A DNA stretch of 64,000 nt from Hyphococcus luteus (GCF_002943565.1 NZ_PJCH01000007.1:94174-158173), one strand, 5' to 3'; positions 6,769 through 16,274 are shown, counted from the stretch's first letter. The notes: generated from the letters alone by a model not told the origin. Made by a program: numbers and translations.

Positions 6769-9210
6769 ATGACGGCGCTTCCCATCGACGCGGTCACGCC
6801 GCAAATCCTGTCGGCGCTGGAAACGCACAGCCGGCTGGTGCTCGCCGCGCCGCCGGGCGCGGGCAAGTCGACCCGGCTTCCTTTAAAACTTCTGGACGCG
6901 CCCTGGCTTGAAGGCCGGCGCATCCTGCTTCTCGAACCGCGCCGCATCGCCGCGCGCATGGCGGCCGAGCGCATGGCCGCGGCGCTGGGCGAGAAGGTTG
7001 GCGGCGCTGTCGGCCTGTCGACGCGGGTCGACCGGCGCGTCTCGAACGCGACGCGCATAGAGGTCGTCACCGACGGCTTGTTCACCCGGCGCATTCTCGA
7101 CGATCCGGAGCTGTCGCGCATTGGCGCGGTGCTGTTCGACGAATTTCACGAACGCTCGCTTAGCGCGGACCTCGGTCTTGTGCTGGCGCTCGACGCGCAA
7201 GAGGCGCTGCGCGAGGATTTGCGCCTTGTCGTCATGTCCGCAACGCTCGATGTGGCGCGCATGGCGCGCGCGCTCGATGCGCCGGCGATTGAAAGCGAAG
7301 GCCGCCAATATCCGGTGCAGACGATCTATCTCGGCAAGGGGCGGGACCGCATCGACGCGCAGGCCGCTTCCGCCGTTCGCCGCGCGCTGAAAGAGCAGGA
7401 AGGATCGGTGCTCGTCTTCCTCCCCGGTCGCGGCGAAATCCTGCGCACGGCGGAGCGCCTTGAAGACTTGCCTGGCGACGTCATGGTCGCGCCGCTTTAC
7501 GGCGCGCTTTCGCCGGCGGAGCAGGACCGCGCCGTTTCGCCCGCGCCCGCGGGCAAGCGCAAGGTGGTCATCGCCACGGACATCGCCGAAAGCGCGCTCA
7601 CCATCGAGGGCGTCTCGACGGTCATCGATGCGGGGCTTGCCCGCATGGCGCAGTTCGATCCGGCGTCGGGCGCCAGCGAACTCGTCACGCGGCGGGCCTC
7701 GCTCGCCAGCGTCGACCAGCGGCGCGGTCGCGCCGGGCGCCTCGGACCGGGGGTATGTTACCGTTTATGGGACGAAGCGGCGACGCGCGGGCTCAAGGCC
7801 CACGGCGATCCGGAAATCGTCATGAGCGATCTTTCGGGGCTGGCTTTGGCGCTCGCCGAATGGGGCGAGCGCGATCCCGCGCGGCTCCAATTTATCGACG
7901 CCCCGCCGAAGGCGCGTTACGCGGGCGCGGTCGAACAATTGCGCGCGCTCGGCGCTGTTGACGAGACCGGGGCGCTGACCCCGCGCGGGCGCGAGATGGC
8001 GCGCCTTCCCATGGCGGCGCCGCTCGCGGCCATGGTGGCCGGCGCCGAGGCGGGGCGGGAGCGCAGTCTCGCCGCGGAGATTGCGGCGCTGGCGAGCGAG
8101 CCGGGGCTCGGCGGTCCGTCCACGGATATTCGCGACCGCCTCGTGCGGTTCCGCCGGGACGGGTCGCCCCGCGCGAAGGTCTTGAAGGCGCAGGCCGCGC
8201 GCTGGGCCGGCGGCGCGAAGGAGCGAGGCGACGTGAAAGACGCCGGGCGCATCGTCGCCGCCGCGACCCCGGGCATGATCGCGCGGGCGAGGCCGGGTCT
8301 ACGCGGGCGTTATCTTCTCGCCATTGGACGCGAGGCGCGGCTCGATGAAGCCGACGCGCTCGCGGGCGAGCCCTGGCTCGCCGTCGTCGGACTGACGGGG
8401 TCGGCGAAGACCCAGCGCATCACGCTCGCCGCGCCGTTGAGCGAGGCGGAGGCGCTGGAGCTCGGCGGCGTCGTCGAGGAAGAGCGCGCGGACTATGACC
8501 CTGCAACCAAGACGCTGAAGGCGCGGCGGGTGCGCGCGCTGGGCGCCATCGTGCTGTCCGAAACGCCGCTGGCGCGCCCGCGCGGGGAAACGGCGCGAAA
8601 AGCGCTGATCGCCGCCTTGCGCGAATATGGGTTCGATCTTCTGTCGGCGAACGCGTCGCTGCGCATGGTTCAAGCGCGCATGGAATTCGCGAAGCGTTGC
8701 GGGCTCGATCTTCCGTCAGCGGATGATGACGCGCTGCTGGAGGCGGCGGAGGAATGGCTGGCGCCGCTGCTGGGCGATCCGCCGAGCCTTGATGCGCCGA
8801 AAGACGATGCGGTGAGGGAGGCGCTGCTGTCGCGCCTTCCATGGGAGCAGCGCGCCGCTTTCGATAAGTTTGCGCCGCGTTTCATTGAAATCCCGAGCGG
8901 ACGGCGCATCGAAATCGATTATGTATCGGAAGGCGCCCCGTCGGCGTCGGCGCGGGTGCAGGAGTTTTTCGGGAGCGCGGCGCATCCCACAGTGGGAAAG
9001 GGCGCGCCCGTCACGCTGCATCTTTTATCGCCCGCCGGACGGCCCGTCGCCGTCACGAAAGACCTTCCCGGGTTCTGGAAAGGCGGTTATCGCGACATGG
9101 CGAAAGACATGCGCGCGCGTTATCCGAAACACGACTGGCCGGACGACCCGGCCTCGGCGCGCGCCCACGAGGGCCGCACCAAGGCGCGGCTTTCGAAAGA
9201 AGGGGAATAG
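6769..9210 (+). CDS. hrpB: ATP-dependent helicase HrpB
   Basis: 813-residue DEAH/RHA-type helicase. Walker A APPGAGKST (27-35), the box DEFHERS (DEFH, 124-127), SATLD, a helicase C domain with QRRGRAGRLG, then the HA2-like and HrpB C-terminal domain that ends in LPGFWKGGYRDMAKDMRARY and PKHDWPDDP, a block diagnostic for HrpB. It is a cytoplasmic ATPase; its substrate is poorly defined (RNA or structured nucleic acid). Full length for the family, with no frameshift. Downstream is a dispersed repeat. Confidence 0.94.
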   Translation: MTALPIDAVTPQILSALETHSRLVLAAPPGAGKSTRLPLKLLDAPWLEGRRILLLEPRRIAARMAAERMAAALGEKVGGAVGLSTRVDRRVSNATRIEVVTDGLFTRRILDDPELSRIGAVLFDEFHERSLSADLGLVLALDAQEALREDLRLVVMSATLDVARMARALDAPAIESEGRQYPVQTIYLGKGRDRIDAQAASAVRRALKEQEGSVLVFLPGRGEILRTAERLEDLPGDVMVAPLYGALSPAEQDRAVSPAPAGKRKVVIATDIAESALTIEGVSTVIDAGLARMAQFDPASGASELVTRRASLASVDQRRGRAGRLGPGVCYRLWDEAATRGLKAHGDPEIVMSDLSGLALALAEWGERDPARLQFIDAPPKARYAGAVEQLRALGAVDETGALTPRGREMARLPMAAPLAAMVAGAEAGRERSLAAEIAALASEPGLGGPSTDIRDRLVRFRRDGSPRAKVLKAQAARWAGGAKERGDVKDAGRIVAAATPGMIARARPGLRGRYLLAIGREARLDEADALAGEPWLAVVGLTGSAKTQRITLAAPLSEAEALELGGVVEEERADYDPATKTLKARRVRALGAIVLSETPLARPRGETARKALIAALREYGFDLLSANASLRMVQARMEFAKRCGLDLPSADDDALLEAAEEWLAPLLGDPPSLDAPKDDAVREALLSRLPWEQRAAFDKFAPRFIEIPSGRRIEIDYVSEGAPSASARVQEFFGSAAHPTVGKGAPVTLHLLSPAGRPVAVTKDLPGFWKGGYRDMAKDMRARYPKHDWPDDPASARAHEGRTKARLSKEGE

Positions 9211-9221
9211 GCTCAGGCGCG

Positions 9222-9318
9222 TCTTCATCCTGAGGAGCAAAAACCTCTTCGTCCTTCGAGACGACTCCGCGAAGCGGAGTCCCTCAGGATGAAGAGGTTT
9301 TTGCGTCTCGAAGGATTG
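9222..9318. repeat. Dispersed inverted-repeat element, family B
   Basis: Contains CTTCATCCTGAGGAGC at 9223-9238 and its inverted partner CCTCAGGATGAAGAG at 9282-9296, with inner arms AAAAACCTCTTC and GAAGAGGTTTTT and a central hairpin ACTCCGCGAAGCGGAGT. The same modules recur at 14355-14452, 20221-20321 and 47161-47263. It lies between the convergent hrpB and the sigma-54 regulator gene and may serve as a bidirectional transcript end. Confidence 0.85.
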
Positions 9319-9332
9319 AAGGCTGAAAGGGC

Positions 9333-10835
9333 CTAACTCGCCCGCTTAATCTCGAGATCGTGCTCGCGCAGTTTGCGGTAGAGCGTGGAGCGGCCCATGC
9401 CGAGGCGGCGCGCGACTTCCGACATCTTGCCTTCATAGGTTTCGATGGCGAGTTCGATAAGGTCTTTCTCGATTTCCTGCAGCGAGCGCAGATGGCCGTC
9501 GCGATCGAAGACCGCCACCGGCGCGTCGCCGCCGCTTTGCTCGGCCGGCGCCGCGCCAGACGCTTTGGCTGTGCGCGGCTGAGGCGCGCTTTCCTCGCCG
9601 TCATCTTGGGAATCCGAAACCAGAGGCGGGCCGGTCTCGATGCCGGCGGCTTTGAATTCATCGGCGAGATGCGGGAAATCGTCGGCGGAAAGATAGGCGT
9701 TCTCCGCGAGCACGACGGCGCGAAAAATGCTGTTTTCAAGCTGGCGCACATTGCCCGGCCATTTGAACGCGCAAAGGACTTCCATCACTTCGTGACGGAC
9801 GCCGCGCACGTCGCGGCGCTCTTCGGCGTTGTAACGCTCGATGAAATGATCGATGAGCGCGGGAATGTCTTCCGGCCGGTCGCGCAGCGACGGAATTTCG
9901 ATAGGAAAGACATTGAGGCGGTAGAACAGGTCTTCGCGGAACCGGCCCGCCTTCACCTCTTCGGCGAGGTCGCGGTTGGTCGCGGAAATGACGCGCACAT
10001 CGACCTTCACGGGACGTTTCGAACCGATGGGATCGACTTCGCCTTCCTGCAACACGCGCAGCAGCTTCACCTGCATGTCGGCGGGCAATTCGCCCACTTC
10101 GTCGAGAAAGATGGTGCCGGTGTCGGCTTCCTGGAACTTGCCGATATGTTTGGCGCTGGCGCCGGTGAAAGAGCCTTTTTCATGGCCGAAGAGAATGCTC
10201 TCGACGAGGTTCTCGGGGATCGCGCCGCAGTTCACCGTAATGAACGGACGGCCCGACCGGTCGGACGAGCCCTGAATGGCGCGCGCCACCATTTCCTTGC
10301 CGGTGCCGCTTTCGCCGGTGATGAGGATCGGGATGTTGGAAGACGCGGCGCGCTCGCCGAGGCGCATGACATGGCGCAGCGCGGTTGAATCGCCGATGAG
10401 ATCCTTGAACCCCATGGCGCCTTCATGCTTGCGTTTCAGGCGCGAGACCTCGCCCTTGAGGGTCGTCAGGTTGAGCGCGTTCTTGATCGAGACGATGACG
10501 CGCTCGGGCGAGGCGGGTTTGACGAAAAAGTCCGCGGCGCCCGACTGCATCGCCTCGACCACGGTGTCGATGCCGCCTTGCGCGGTCAGAACGATCACCG
10601 GCAAATCCTCGCGGAAGGATTTCGCGCGTTTCAGGGTTTCCATGCCGCCAAGGCCGGGCATGCGCAAGTCGAGCATGATCAGCGCCACATCCGCGCCCTG
10701 CTGGCTTTGCAGCAGGGACAGCGCGCTTTCGCCGTTCGCCGCCTGCAGCACCGGATATCCCGCTTTTTCGCACACGGCGCGCATCAGCCGGCGCTGGGTG
10801 GGATCATCATCGACGATCAGAATCGTTTTCACCAT
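9333..10835 (-). CDS. Sigma-54-dependent response regulator (NtrC family)
   Basis: 500 residues in three domains. The receiver (1-120) has the acidic pair after ILIVDDD and phosphoacceptor Asp56 in LIMLDLRMP, plus the conserved lysine in FFVKPAS. The AAA+ domain (about 145-375) has Walker A GESGTGKE (174-181), the sigma-54 contact loop as GSFTGA (221-226; serine replaces the usual alanine) and Walker B TIFLDEVGELP. A low-complexity linker leads to a Fis-type helix-turn-helix with RRLGMGRSTLYRKLREH. It activates sigma-54 promoters after phosphorylation. No sensor kinase is adjacent, so it is an orphan regulator and its targets are unknown. NtrC and NtrX proper are less likely because their neighbours are absent. 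Confidence 0.92.
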   Translation of the reverse strand: MVKTILIVDDDPTQRRLMRAVCEKAGYPVLQAANGESALSLLQSQQGADVALIMLDLRMPGLGGMETLKRAKSFREDLPVIVLTAQGGIDTVVEAMQSGAADFFVKPASPERVIVSIKNALNLTTLKGEVSRLKRKHEGAMGFKDLIGDSTALRHVMRLGERAASSNIPILITGESGTGKEMVARAIQGSSDRSGRPFITVNCGAIPENLVESILFGHEKGSFTGASAKHIGKFQEADTGTIFLDEVGELPADMQVKLLRVLQEGEVDPIGSKRPVKVDVRVISATNRDLAEEVKAGRFREDLFYRLNVFPIEIPSLRDRPEDIPALIDHFIERYNAEERRDVRGVRHEVMEVLCAFKWPGNVRQLENSIFRAVVLAENAYLSADDFPHLADEFKAAGIETGPPLVSDSQDDGEESAPQPRTAKASGAAPAEQSGGDAPVAVFDRDGHLRSLQEIEKDLIELAIETYEGKMSEVARRLGMGRSTLYRKLREHDLEIKRAS

Positions 10836-11001
10836 TGGAGGCGGACCCTTCTGAAAAGTAATATAGGTCCGGCAAAATGGCGTAAGGGAGTAAAAATGGG
10901 CTTAATCCGTGTCATTCCGGTACGTCTTTGCAGCGCTTTGCGATAATGATTTGTTTACGGATTAATTAGTTGTTTACCATGACGGGCAACCGGCCGGATT
11001 T
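10836..11001. other. Intergenic leader of the sigma-54 regulator
   Basis: The spacer upstream of the regulator (minus strand) and before the family C repeat. It is relatively AT-rich around 10930-10980 (TTTGCGATAATGATTTGTTTACGGATTAATTAG region), which is where a promoter for the divergent genes would be expected, but no certain boxes can be called. Confidence 0.4.
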
Positions 11002-11147
11002 CCACCTCCCCCTTGAGGGGAGGTCAAAAACGCGAAGCGTTTTTGGGTGGGGGATAACATGGTGTCCGTCAGGTTCTGATTTGCCCGCCCGCGCACCCCC
11101 TCCCGAAACTGCTGCGCAGTTTCGACCTCCCCTCAAGGGGGAGGTGG
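11002..11147. repeat. Dispersed inverted-repeat element, family C
   Basis: The outer arms at 11002-11025 and 11124-11147 are perfect reverse complements over 24 bases (CCACCTCCCCCTTGAGGGG in the left arm). The left arm is followed by a second hairpin, AAAACGCGAAGCGTTTT (11027-11043), and the right arm is preceded by GAAACTGCTGCGCAGTTTC (11105-11123). The nested stem-loops form a compact mobile-looking unit between divergent genes. No transposase is inside. Confidence 0.85.
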
Positions 11148-11225
11148 ACGCGTGCGCCGCATCAATCCCTTTGCCTGTGCGGCCGGATCGGTTATCGAGA
11201 AGCGTCATAGAAAGTCCGCCGCCCG

Positions 11226-12218
11226 ATGTCCGAGAAAAAAGCCGATAAAAAGCCCAAAGACCTGATCCGCCCGCTTGAGCATCTCAAGGGCGAAAAGCCG
11301 CCCGCGCCCGGCTGGTTCGAAAAGGCCGTCGCAGCTCCGTCCGAGGAAGGCGCGGTGACGGTGGGCGGCGCGCGCATCCGCTTTTCCGCCTGGGGCGAGC
11401 CGGATCGGCGCGGGCTCCTCTTCGTTCATGGCGGCCGGGCGCACCGTAACTGGTGGCGGCCGTTCGCGCCGTTTTTCGCAGCCAATCGCCGGGTCGCGGC
11501 GCTCGATCTCTCAGGGATGGGCGACTCGGACTGGCGGGACAAATATTCCCTCGATCTTTACGTGGACGAGGTTTTCGCGGTGATCGAGGAGGCGGGGCTC
11601 GCCAGCCGGGGCCGGCCCATCGTCGTCGGCCATTCCTTCGGCGGCTGGGTGACCCTCGCGGCGGTGGAGCGCGAGGGCGAGAAGCTCGGTGGCGCGGTGG
11701 TGGTGGATTCGCCGCTGGGCGTGCCCGACCCCCATGAGGGCTATAATGTCGTCAAACCCGACAAGCCTGGGGAAAAAGCCGCCGACAAGCGCAAGGCCCA
11801 TTTCTACGACAGTATGGAAGAGATGATCGCGCGCTTCAGGCTGCTTCCCAACCAGCCGGCGGAAAACCTTTATTTAGTTGACTATATCGCCCGCGAGGGC
11901 CTGCGCCGGGCGAAGCCGGAAGAAGGCGGCGAGGGTTGGACCTGGAAATTCGACCCCGGCGACCGGGCCGGTTTCGAGATCCATTTCGAGCGCGATCTCC
12001 TGCGCGCCGCGCGCTGCCCGCTCGCCTTCATTTATGGGGAAAAATCCATGTTCGGGCAGGGCGACGGCATTGCGCACCTTGAAGAACAGGCGCGGGGGCG
12101 CTCGCCTTTCGTCGTCATTCCGGACGCCTATCACCATCTGATGATGGACCAGCCGCTGGCCTTCGTTTCGGCGCTGCGGACGCTCTTGTCGGCCTGGCCC
12201 GTGCGGTTCGGAGTCTAG
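11226..12218 (+). CDS. Alpha/beta-fold hydrolase
   Basis: 330 residues. After an N-terminal charged stretch, the core has the oxyanion strand LLFVHGG (65-70), a catalytic-elbow GHSFGG (135-140, nucleophile Ser137), and a late histidine in DAYHHLMMDQP near residue 305. The architecture is that of epoxide hydrolase/haloalkane dehalogenase-like or esterase-like members with a lid of about 100 residues. There is no signal peptide, so it is cytoplasmic. Substrate cannot be inferred; neighbours (transhydrogenase operon downstream after 100 bases) give no hint. Confidence 0.85.
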   Translation: MSEKKADKKPKDLIRPLEHLKGEKPPAPGWFEKAVAAPSEEGAVTVGGARIRFSAWGEPDRRGLLFVHGGRAHRNWWRPFAPFFAANRRVAALDLSGMGDSDWRDKYSLDLYVDEVFAVIEEAGLASRGRPIVVGHSFGGWVTLAAVEREGEKLGGAVVVDSPLGVPDPHEGYNVVKPDKPGEKAADKRKAHFYDSMEEMIARFRLLPNQPAENLYLVDYIAREGLRRAKPEEGGEGWTWKFDPGDRAGFEIHFERDLLRAARCPLAFIYGEKSMFGQGDGIAHLEEQARGRSPFVVIPDAYHHLMMDQPLAFVSALRTLLSAWPVRFGV

Positions 12219-12319
12219 GCGGGGCGGGGCTTCCGGAAGGTGAGAACGGGATGCTTGAGAAGACTTGCCCAAACCCTTGAATTCCGCCAAAAGACTGGAA
12301 AAAACGGAAGGGGTTTTAA

Positions 12320-12550
12320 ATGACTGACGAAGCCGTTGAGCACGCGCACGACGCTGAAGAGCATAAGAAGTCCTACGACGCCATTATGGGGGCGGCCACC
12401 GAGATCGGCGTGCCTTTCTCCATGGCGCTCGCCATGTTCTTTACGGGGCTAGTCACGCGGTCCGGCGTTCTGATGGCCATCCTTATGGGCGTCATCGTCT
12501 ATGTCCTCGCGCATATCGTCGTGAAACTATTCTTCTCACACCCCCATTAG
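12320..12550 (+). CDS. Small membrane protein, aa3-type cytochrome oxidase subunit IV-like
   Basis: 76 residues: a charged, histidine-rich N-terminus (HAHDAEEHKKSYDAIM) then two hydrophobic segments (about residues 28-45 and 50-70). Small proteins of the bacterial aa3 oxidase subunit IV family commonly precede pntA in alphaproteobacteria, and this one sits 25 bases upstream of pntA in the same direction. The family match is by layout and gene context more than by strong motifs; it could simply be an unassigned transhydrogenase-associated membrane peptide. Confidence 0.5.
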   Translation: MTDEAVEHAHDAEEHKKSYDAIMGAATEIGVPFSMALAMFFTGLVTRSGVLMAILMGVIVYVLAHIVVKLFFSHPH

Positions 12551-12575
12551 CGCAGCGGTCCCCGCTGGAGGCCCG

Positions 12576-13814
12576 ATGAAATTAGCCGTATTGAAAGAAA
12601 CGCGGTCCGGCGAGACGCGGGTCGCCGCGACGCCTGAGACCGTCAAAAAGTTCATCAGCCTCGGCGCGAGCGTCTCGGTTCAGGCCGGCGCCGGCGATGC
12701 GGCGCGGTTCCCCGACGCCGATTACGCCGCGGCGGGCGCGAGCATCAGCCCCAGCGCCGCCGATGCGGCCCAGGGCGCGGACGCCATCCTCAAAGTGCTG
12801 GCGCCGTCGAGCGAGGAGCTCCGGGTCTTCGGTCGCGGCGTGAAGCTGATCGCCATCCTGTCCGCCTATAACGATCCTGACAGCGTCGCTTCCTATGCGC
12901 GCCTTGGCGTCGACGCCATGGCTATGGAGCTGATGCCGCGCATCACCCGCGCGCAGTCCATGGACGTCCTGTCCTCGCAATCGAACCTCGCCGGCTACAA
13001 GGCGGTGATCGATGCGGCGGCCTATTACGGCCGCGCCCTGCCGATGATGATGACCGCGGCGGGCACCATCGCGGCGGCGAAAGTCTTCGTCATGGGCGCC
13101 GGCGTTGCGGGGCTTCAGGCGATTGCGACCGCACGGCGCCTGGGCGCCATTGTGTCGGCGACCGACGTGCGCTTCGCCGCCAAGGAGCAGGTGGAAAGCC
13201 TCGGCGCGACTTTTGTCACCGTCGATGAAGAGGCGATGAAAGAGGCCGAAACCGAAGGCGGTTACGCCAAGGAGATGTCGGAAGACTTTCAAAAGCGCCA
13301 GGCGGACTTCGTCGCCGACCATATCGCCAAGCAGGATATCGTCGTTACGACAGCGCTGATCCCCGGCCGCCCGGCGCCGCGGCTCGTTTCCGCGGACATG
13401 GTGAATTCCATGAAGCCGGGCTCGGTGATTGTCGATCTCGCGGTCGAGGCCGGCGGCAATGTGGAGCTGTCGCGCCCGGGCGAGGCGATCGAGACCGGCG
13501 GGATCACCATTCTCGGCTTCAAGAACGTGCCGGGCCGTCTCGCCGCCGACGCGTCGAGCCTTTACGCCCGCAATATCTACAATTTCATCGCCGCGTTTTT
13601 CGACAAGGAAACGAAATCGATGAAGGCCGACCCCGAAGACGCCATCATCAAGGCGGTGACGCTGACACGCGGCGGCAAGATCGTGCATCCGGCTTTCGAG
13701 GCCGCAGAAGCGGCGCCGGAAACAACGCCGGAGCCGGAAGCGCCGGCCGAGGAAACGCCGCCGAAAGGCGCGGGCGCCGATACGCCCGATGAAACGGACG
13801 GCGAAGAAGATTAA
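12576..13814 (+). CDS. pntA: NAD(P) transhydrogenase subunit alpha, NAD-binding part
   Basis: 412 residues. The conserved substrate loop [20 protein letters not shown] begins at about residue 125, and the NAD-binding Rossmann motif is GAGVAG (174-179) followed by [13 protein letters not shown] and the DVR strand end. This is domain I, which binds NAD(H) and exchanges hydride with NADP(H) bound to PntB, coupled to proton entry. The last ~40 residues form a proline/alanine/glutamate-rich acidic tail (residues 375-412) not needed in most homologues. A GGAGG site precedes the start; the operon continues with pntAB 38 bases later. Confidence 0.96.
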   Translation: MKLAVLKETRSGETRVAATPETVKKFISLGASVSVQAGAGDAARFPDADYAAAGASISPSAADAAQGADAILKVLAPSSEELRVFGRGVKLIAILSAYNDPDSVASYARLGVDAMAMELMPRITRAQSMDVLSSQSNLAGYKAVIDAAAYYGRALPMMMTAAGTIAAAKVFVMGAGVAGLQAIATARRLGAIVSATDVRFAAKEQVESLGATFVTVDEEAMKEAETEGGYAKEMSEDFQKRQADFVADHIAKQDIVVTTALIPGRPAPRLVSADMVNSMKPGSVIVDLAVEAGGNVELSRPGEAIETGGITILGFKNVPGRLAADASSLYARNIYNFIAAFFDKETKSMKADPEDAIIKAVTLTRGGKIVHPAFEAAEAAPETTPEPEAPAEETPPKGAGADTPDETDGEED

Positions 13815-13852
13815 TCCCTGAAGGAGCGCCCCTTAAACGGAGCGATAAGGCC

Positions 13853-14326
13853 ATGCAGGACAAGAAAGAACAGGTCGAGGAAGCCGCGAAGGCCGCCGAA
13901 GAGGCCGCCAAGGCCGCGGAAGCGGCGGCGGCGAATGCGACCGGTAACGCCGATGCGGCGCAGGCCGCGGCCGACCAGGCGCGCGACATCGCCGACCAGC
14001 TCGCGATCATCGCGGCGTCGAGCCCGATTTCCGATTTTGTGTTCCTCGCGACGATTTTCATCCTCGCGATTTTTGTCGGCTATTACGTCGTCTGGTCGGT
14101 GACCCCGGCGCTGCACACGCCCTTGATGTCGGTCACCAACGCGATTTCCTCGGTCGTGATCGTCGGCGCGCTGATCGCGCTCGGCGCGGACCTTTCGGAC
14201 TCGGTGATGAGCTTCTGGCCGAAATTTTTCGGCTTCGTCGCCGTGGCGCTCGCCAGCGTCAACATATTCGGCGGGTTCCTCGTCACCCAGCGCATGCTCG
14301 CCATGTATAAGAAGAAAGAGCGGTAG
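13853..14326 (+). CDS. pntAB: NAD(P) transhydrogenase membrane subunit PntAB
   Basis: 157 residues. The N-terminal ~45 residues are an alanine/glutamate-rich coiled coil ([20 protein letters not shown] and on), then three or four transmembrane helices containing [30 protein letters not shown] and the end [20 protein letters not shown], all hallmark sequences of the alpha2 membrane part of the split enzyme. It forms part of the proton channel together with PntB. The coiled-coil leader is longer than in many homologues and may tether the NAD domain. It reads in one operon with pntA; an inserted repeat follows. Confidence 0.95.
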   Translation: MQDKKEQVEEAAKAAEEAAKAAEAAAANATGNADAAQAAADQARDIADQLAIIAASSPISDFVFLATIFILAIFVGYYVVWSVTPALHTPLMSVTNAISSVVIVGALIALGADLSDSVMSFWPKFFGFVAVALASVNIFGGFLVTQRMLAMYKKKER

Positions 14327-14354
14327 ACGATGTCGCCGTTTGTTGAAAATACAC

Positions 14355-14452
14355 GCCTTCGTCCTTCGAGACGCCCAATGCCCTTCATCTTGAGGAGCCG
14401 CGGAGCGGCGTCTCGAAGGGCGAAGGGCATTGGGCTCCTCAGGATGAAGGCT
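14355..14452. repeat. Dispersed inverted-repeat element, family B (between pntAB and pntB)
   Basis: Carries CCTTCGTCCTTCGAGACGCC, a pair of GCCCAATGCCCTTC / GAAGGGCATTGGGC inverted arms and the GAGGAGC / GCTCCTCAGGATGAAGG halves, as in the copies at 9.2, 20.2 and 47.2 kb. It occupies nearly the whole 130-base gap inside the transhydrogenase operon, so a long hairpin would form in the polycistronic message. Confidence 0.85.
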
Positions 14453-14474
14453 TCTTTTGCAGAGGCGTTTTCGA

Positions 14475-15875
14475 ATGGCCGATAACTTACCAGCGATCCT
14501 CTATGTCGCCGCCGGCATTCTCTTCATCCTCGCGCTGAGGGGGCTGTCGAACCCGGAGACGGCGCGCCAGGGCAACCGCTTCGGCATGATCGGCATGGCC
14601 ATCGCCGTCGTGACGACGCTTTTCGTGCTCGAGGATAAAGGCATCGGCACCTGGTTCTTCGTGCTCGTCGCCATCGCCGCCGGCGCGGCGCCGGGCGCTT
14701 ATATCGCCCGCAAGATCCCCATGACCGCGATGCCGCAGCTTGTGGCGGCGTTCCACTCGCTGGTCGGCCTCGCGGCGGTCTTGATCGCCTGGGCGGCGTT
14801 CCTGGCGCCGGTCGCTTTCAATATCGGCGAGCCGGGCCATATCCATGCGGGCTCGGCGCTCGAAATGTCGCTCGGCGTCGCCATCGGCGCGATCACCTTT
14901 TCCGGCTCGATCATCGCCTTCGCCAAGCTCAACGGCAACATGTCGGGCAAGCCGATCATGCTGCCCATGCGTCATCCCATCAATCTCGGGCTGGGGCTGC
15001 TGATCCTCCTCTTCATCGGCATGCTGATGACGGGCGAGCAGTCGGCGACGACCTTCTTCCTGTTGACGCTCGCCGCCTTCGTGCTCGGCTTCCTGTTGAT
15101 CATCCCCATTGGCGGCGCCGACATGCCGGTGGTCGTCTCCATGCTCAATTCCTATTCCGGCTGGGCGGCGGCGGGCATCGGCTTCACGCTCGAGAACATG
15201 GCGCTGATCATCACCGGCGCGCTGGTCGGCTCGTCGGGCGCGATCCTTTCCTACATCATGTGCAAGGGCATGAACCGCTCCTTCGTCTCGGTCATTCTCG
15301 GCGGCTTTGGCGGCGACGATGCGGCGGCGGCTATTGGCGGCGAGGACGACCGGCCGGTGAAACAGGGCTCGGCGGACGACGCGGCCTTCGTCATGAAGAA
15401 CGCCAACAAGGTGATCATCGTCCCCGGCTACGGCATGGCGGTGGCGCAGGCGCAGCACGCGCTGCGCGAGATGGCGGACTTGCTGAAATCCGAAGGCGTC
15501 GAGGTGAAATACGCCATTCACCCCGTGGCGGGACGGATGCCGGGGCATATGAACGTGCTCCTCGCCGAGGCGCAGGTGCCTTATGACGAGGTCTTCGAGC
15601 TCGAAGACATCAATTCGGAATTTCGCACCGCCGACGTTGCCTTCGTCATCGGCGCCAATGACGTCACGAACCCGTCGGCGAAGACCGACAAGACCTCGCC
15701 GATTTACGGCATGCCGGTTTTGAATGTCGAAGACGCCGGCACGGTGCTGTTCGTCAAGCGCTCCATGGCGTCAGGTTACGCCGGCGTTCAGAACGAGCTC
15801 TTCTTCCGCGACAACACCATGATGCTGTTCGGCGACGCCAAGAAAATGTGCGAGGACATCGTCAAGGCGTTCTAG
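14475..15875 (+). CDS. pntB: NAD(P) transhydrogenase subunit beta
   Basis: 466 residues from the ATG at 14475 (a TTG at 14457 in frame lacks support). The first ~270 residues hold about nine membrane helices with the conserved charged and asparagine residues of the proton pathway; the remaining ~190 residues are the NADP-binding domain III, with GYGMAVAQAQ, the long conserved stretch beginning HPVAGRMPGHMNVLLAEA, GANDVTNP and the final FVKRSMASGYAGVQN. Full length. Completes the enzyme with PntA and PntAB, using the proton gradient to reduce NADP by NADH. Confidence 0.96.
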   Translation: MADNLPAILYVAAGILFILALRGLSNPETARQGNRFGMIGMAIAVVTTLFVLEDKGIGTWFFVLVAIAAGAAPGAYIARKIPMTAMPQLVAAFHSLVGLAAVLIAWAAFLAPVAFNIGEPGHIHAGSALEMSLGVAIGAITFSGSIIAFAKLNGNMSGKPIMLPMRHPINLGLGLLILLFIGMLMTGEQSATTFFLLTLAAFVLGFLLIIPIGGADMPVVVSMLNSYSGWAAAGIGFTLENMALIITGALVGSSGAILSYIMCKGMNRSFVSVILGGFGGDDAAAAIGGEDDRPVKQGSADDAAFVMKNANKVIIVPGYGMAVAQAQHALREMADLLKSEGVEVKYAIHPVAGRMPGHMNVLLAEAQVPYDEVFELEDINSEFRTADVAFVIGANDVTNPSAKTDKTSPIYGMPVLNVEDAGTVLFVKRSMASGYAGVQNELFFRDNTMMLFGDAKKMCEDIVKAF

Positions 15876-15881
15876 AAAAGC

Positions 15882-16274
15882 TTATTCCTCATAGCGGTTC
15901 GTTTCATCGCGGTCGCGGTCATATCGTTTCGCAAGGGGGGATGCTGGCAGCCAGGATTCGCGCCGGATGGTCCACAGTTCGTAAGTCGGCTTGAACCGAT
16001 CCGGGGCGTCAAACGAACCGAGATGCAATTCGATTTCGTCTGCGCTGCGCGAGAAAACGGACGAGCCGCAGCGGGGACAGAAATGCCGTCCTTCATAGTC
16101 GCGCGTTTCGCCCTCGACCGTCACCGCACTTGCCGGGAAGATGGCGGAGGCGTGAAAAAGCGCGCCGTGATGTTTGCGGCAGTCGAGGCAGTGGCAAAGC
16201 CCGACCCTGTACGGCGCGCCCGACGCCTCAAATCGGATATCGCCGCACAGGCAGCCGCCGGTGAGCCGGTCCAT
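15882..16274 (-). CDS. GFA family (glutathione-dependent formaldehyde-activating enzyme-like) zinc protein
   Basis: 130 residues with the three zinc-binding cysteine clusters of the family in order: GGCLCGDIRFE, CHCLDCRKHHGALFHASA, and HFCPRCGSSVF. Members bind two zinc ions; only some truly act on glutathione-formaldehyde adducts, so the substrate is unassigned. The C-terminus SPLAKRYDRDRDET is charged. Convergent to pntB with six bases between the stops. Confidence 0.9.
   Translation of the reverse strand: MDRLTGGCLCGDIRFEASGAPYRVGLCHCLDCRKHHGALFHASAIFPASAVTVEGETRDYEGRHFCPRCGSSVFSRSADEIELHLGSFDAPDRFKPTYELWTIRRESWLPASPLAKRYDRDRDETNRYEE

Noticed and set aside
12582..13688. 368-codon frame opposite pntA
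   Set aside because: Mirror frame of pntA with biased composition only.
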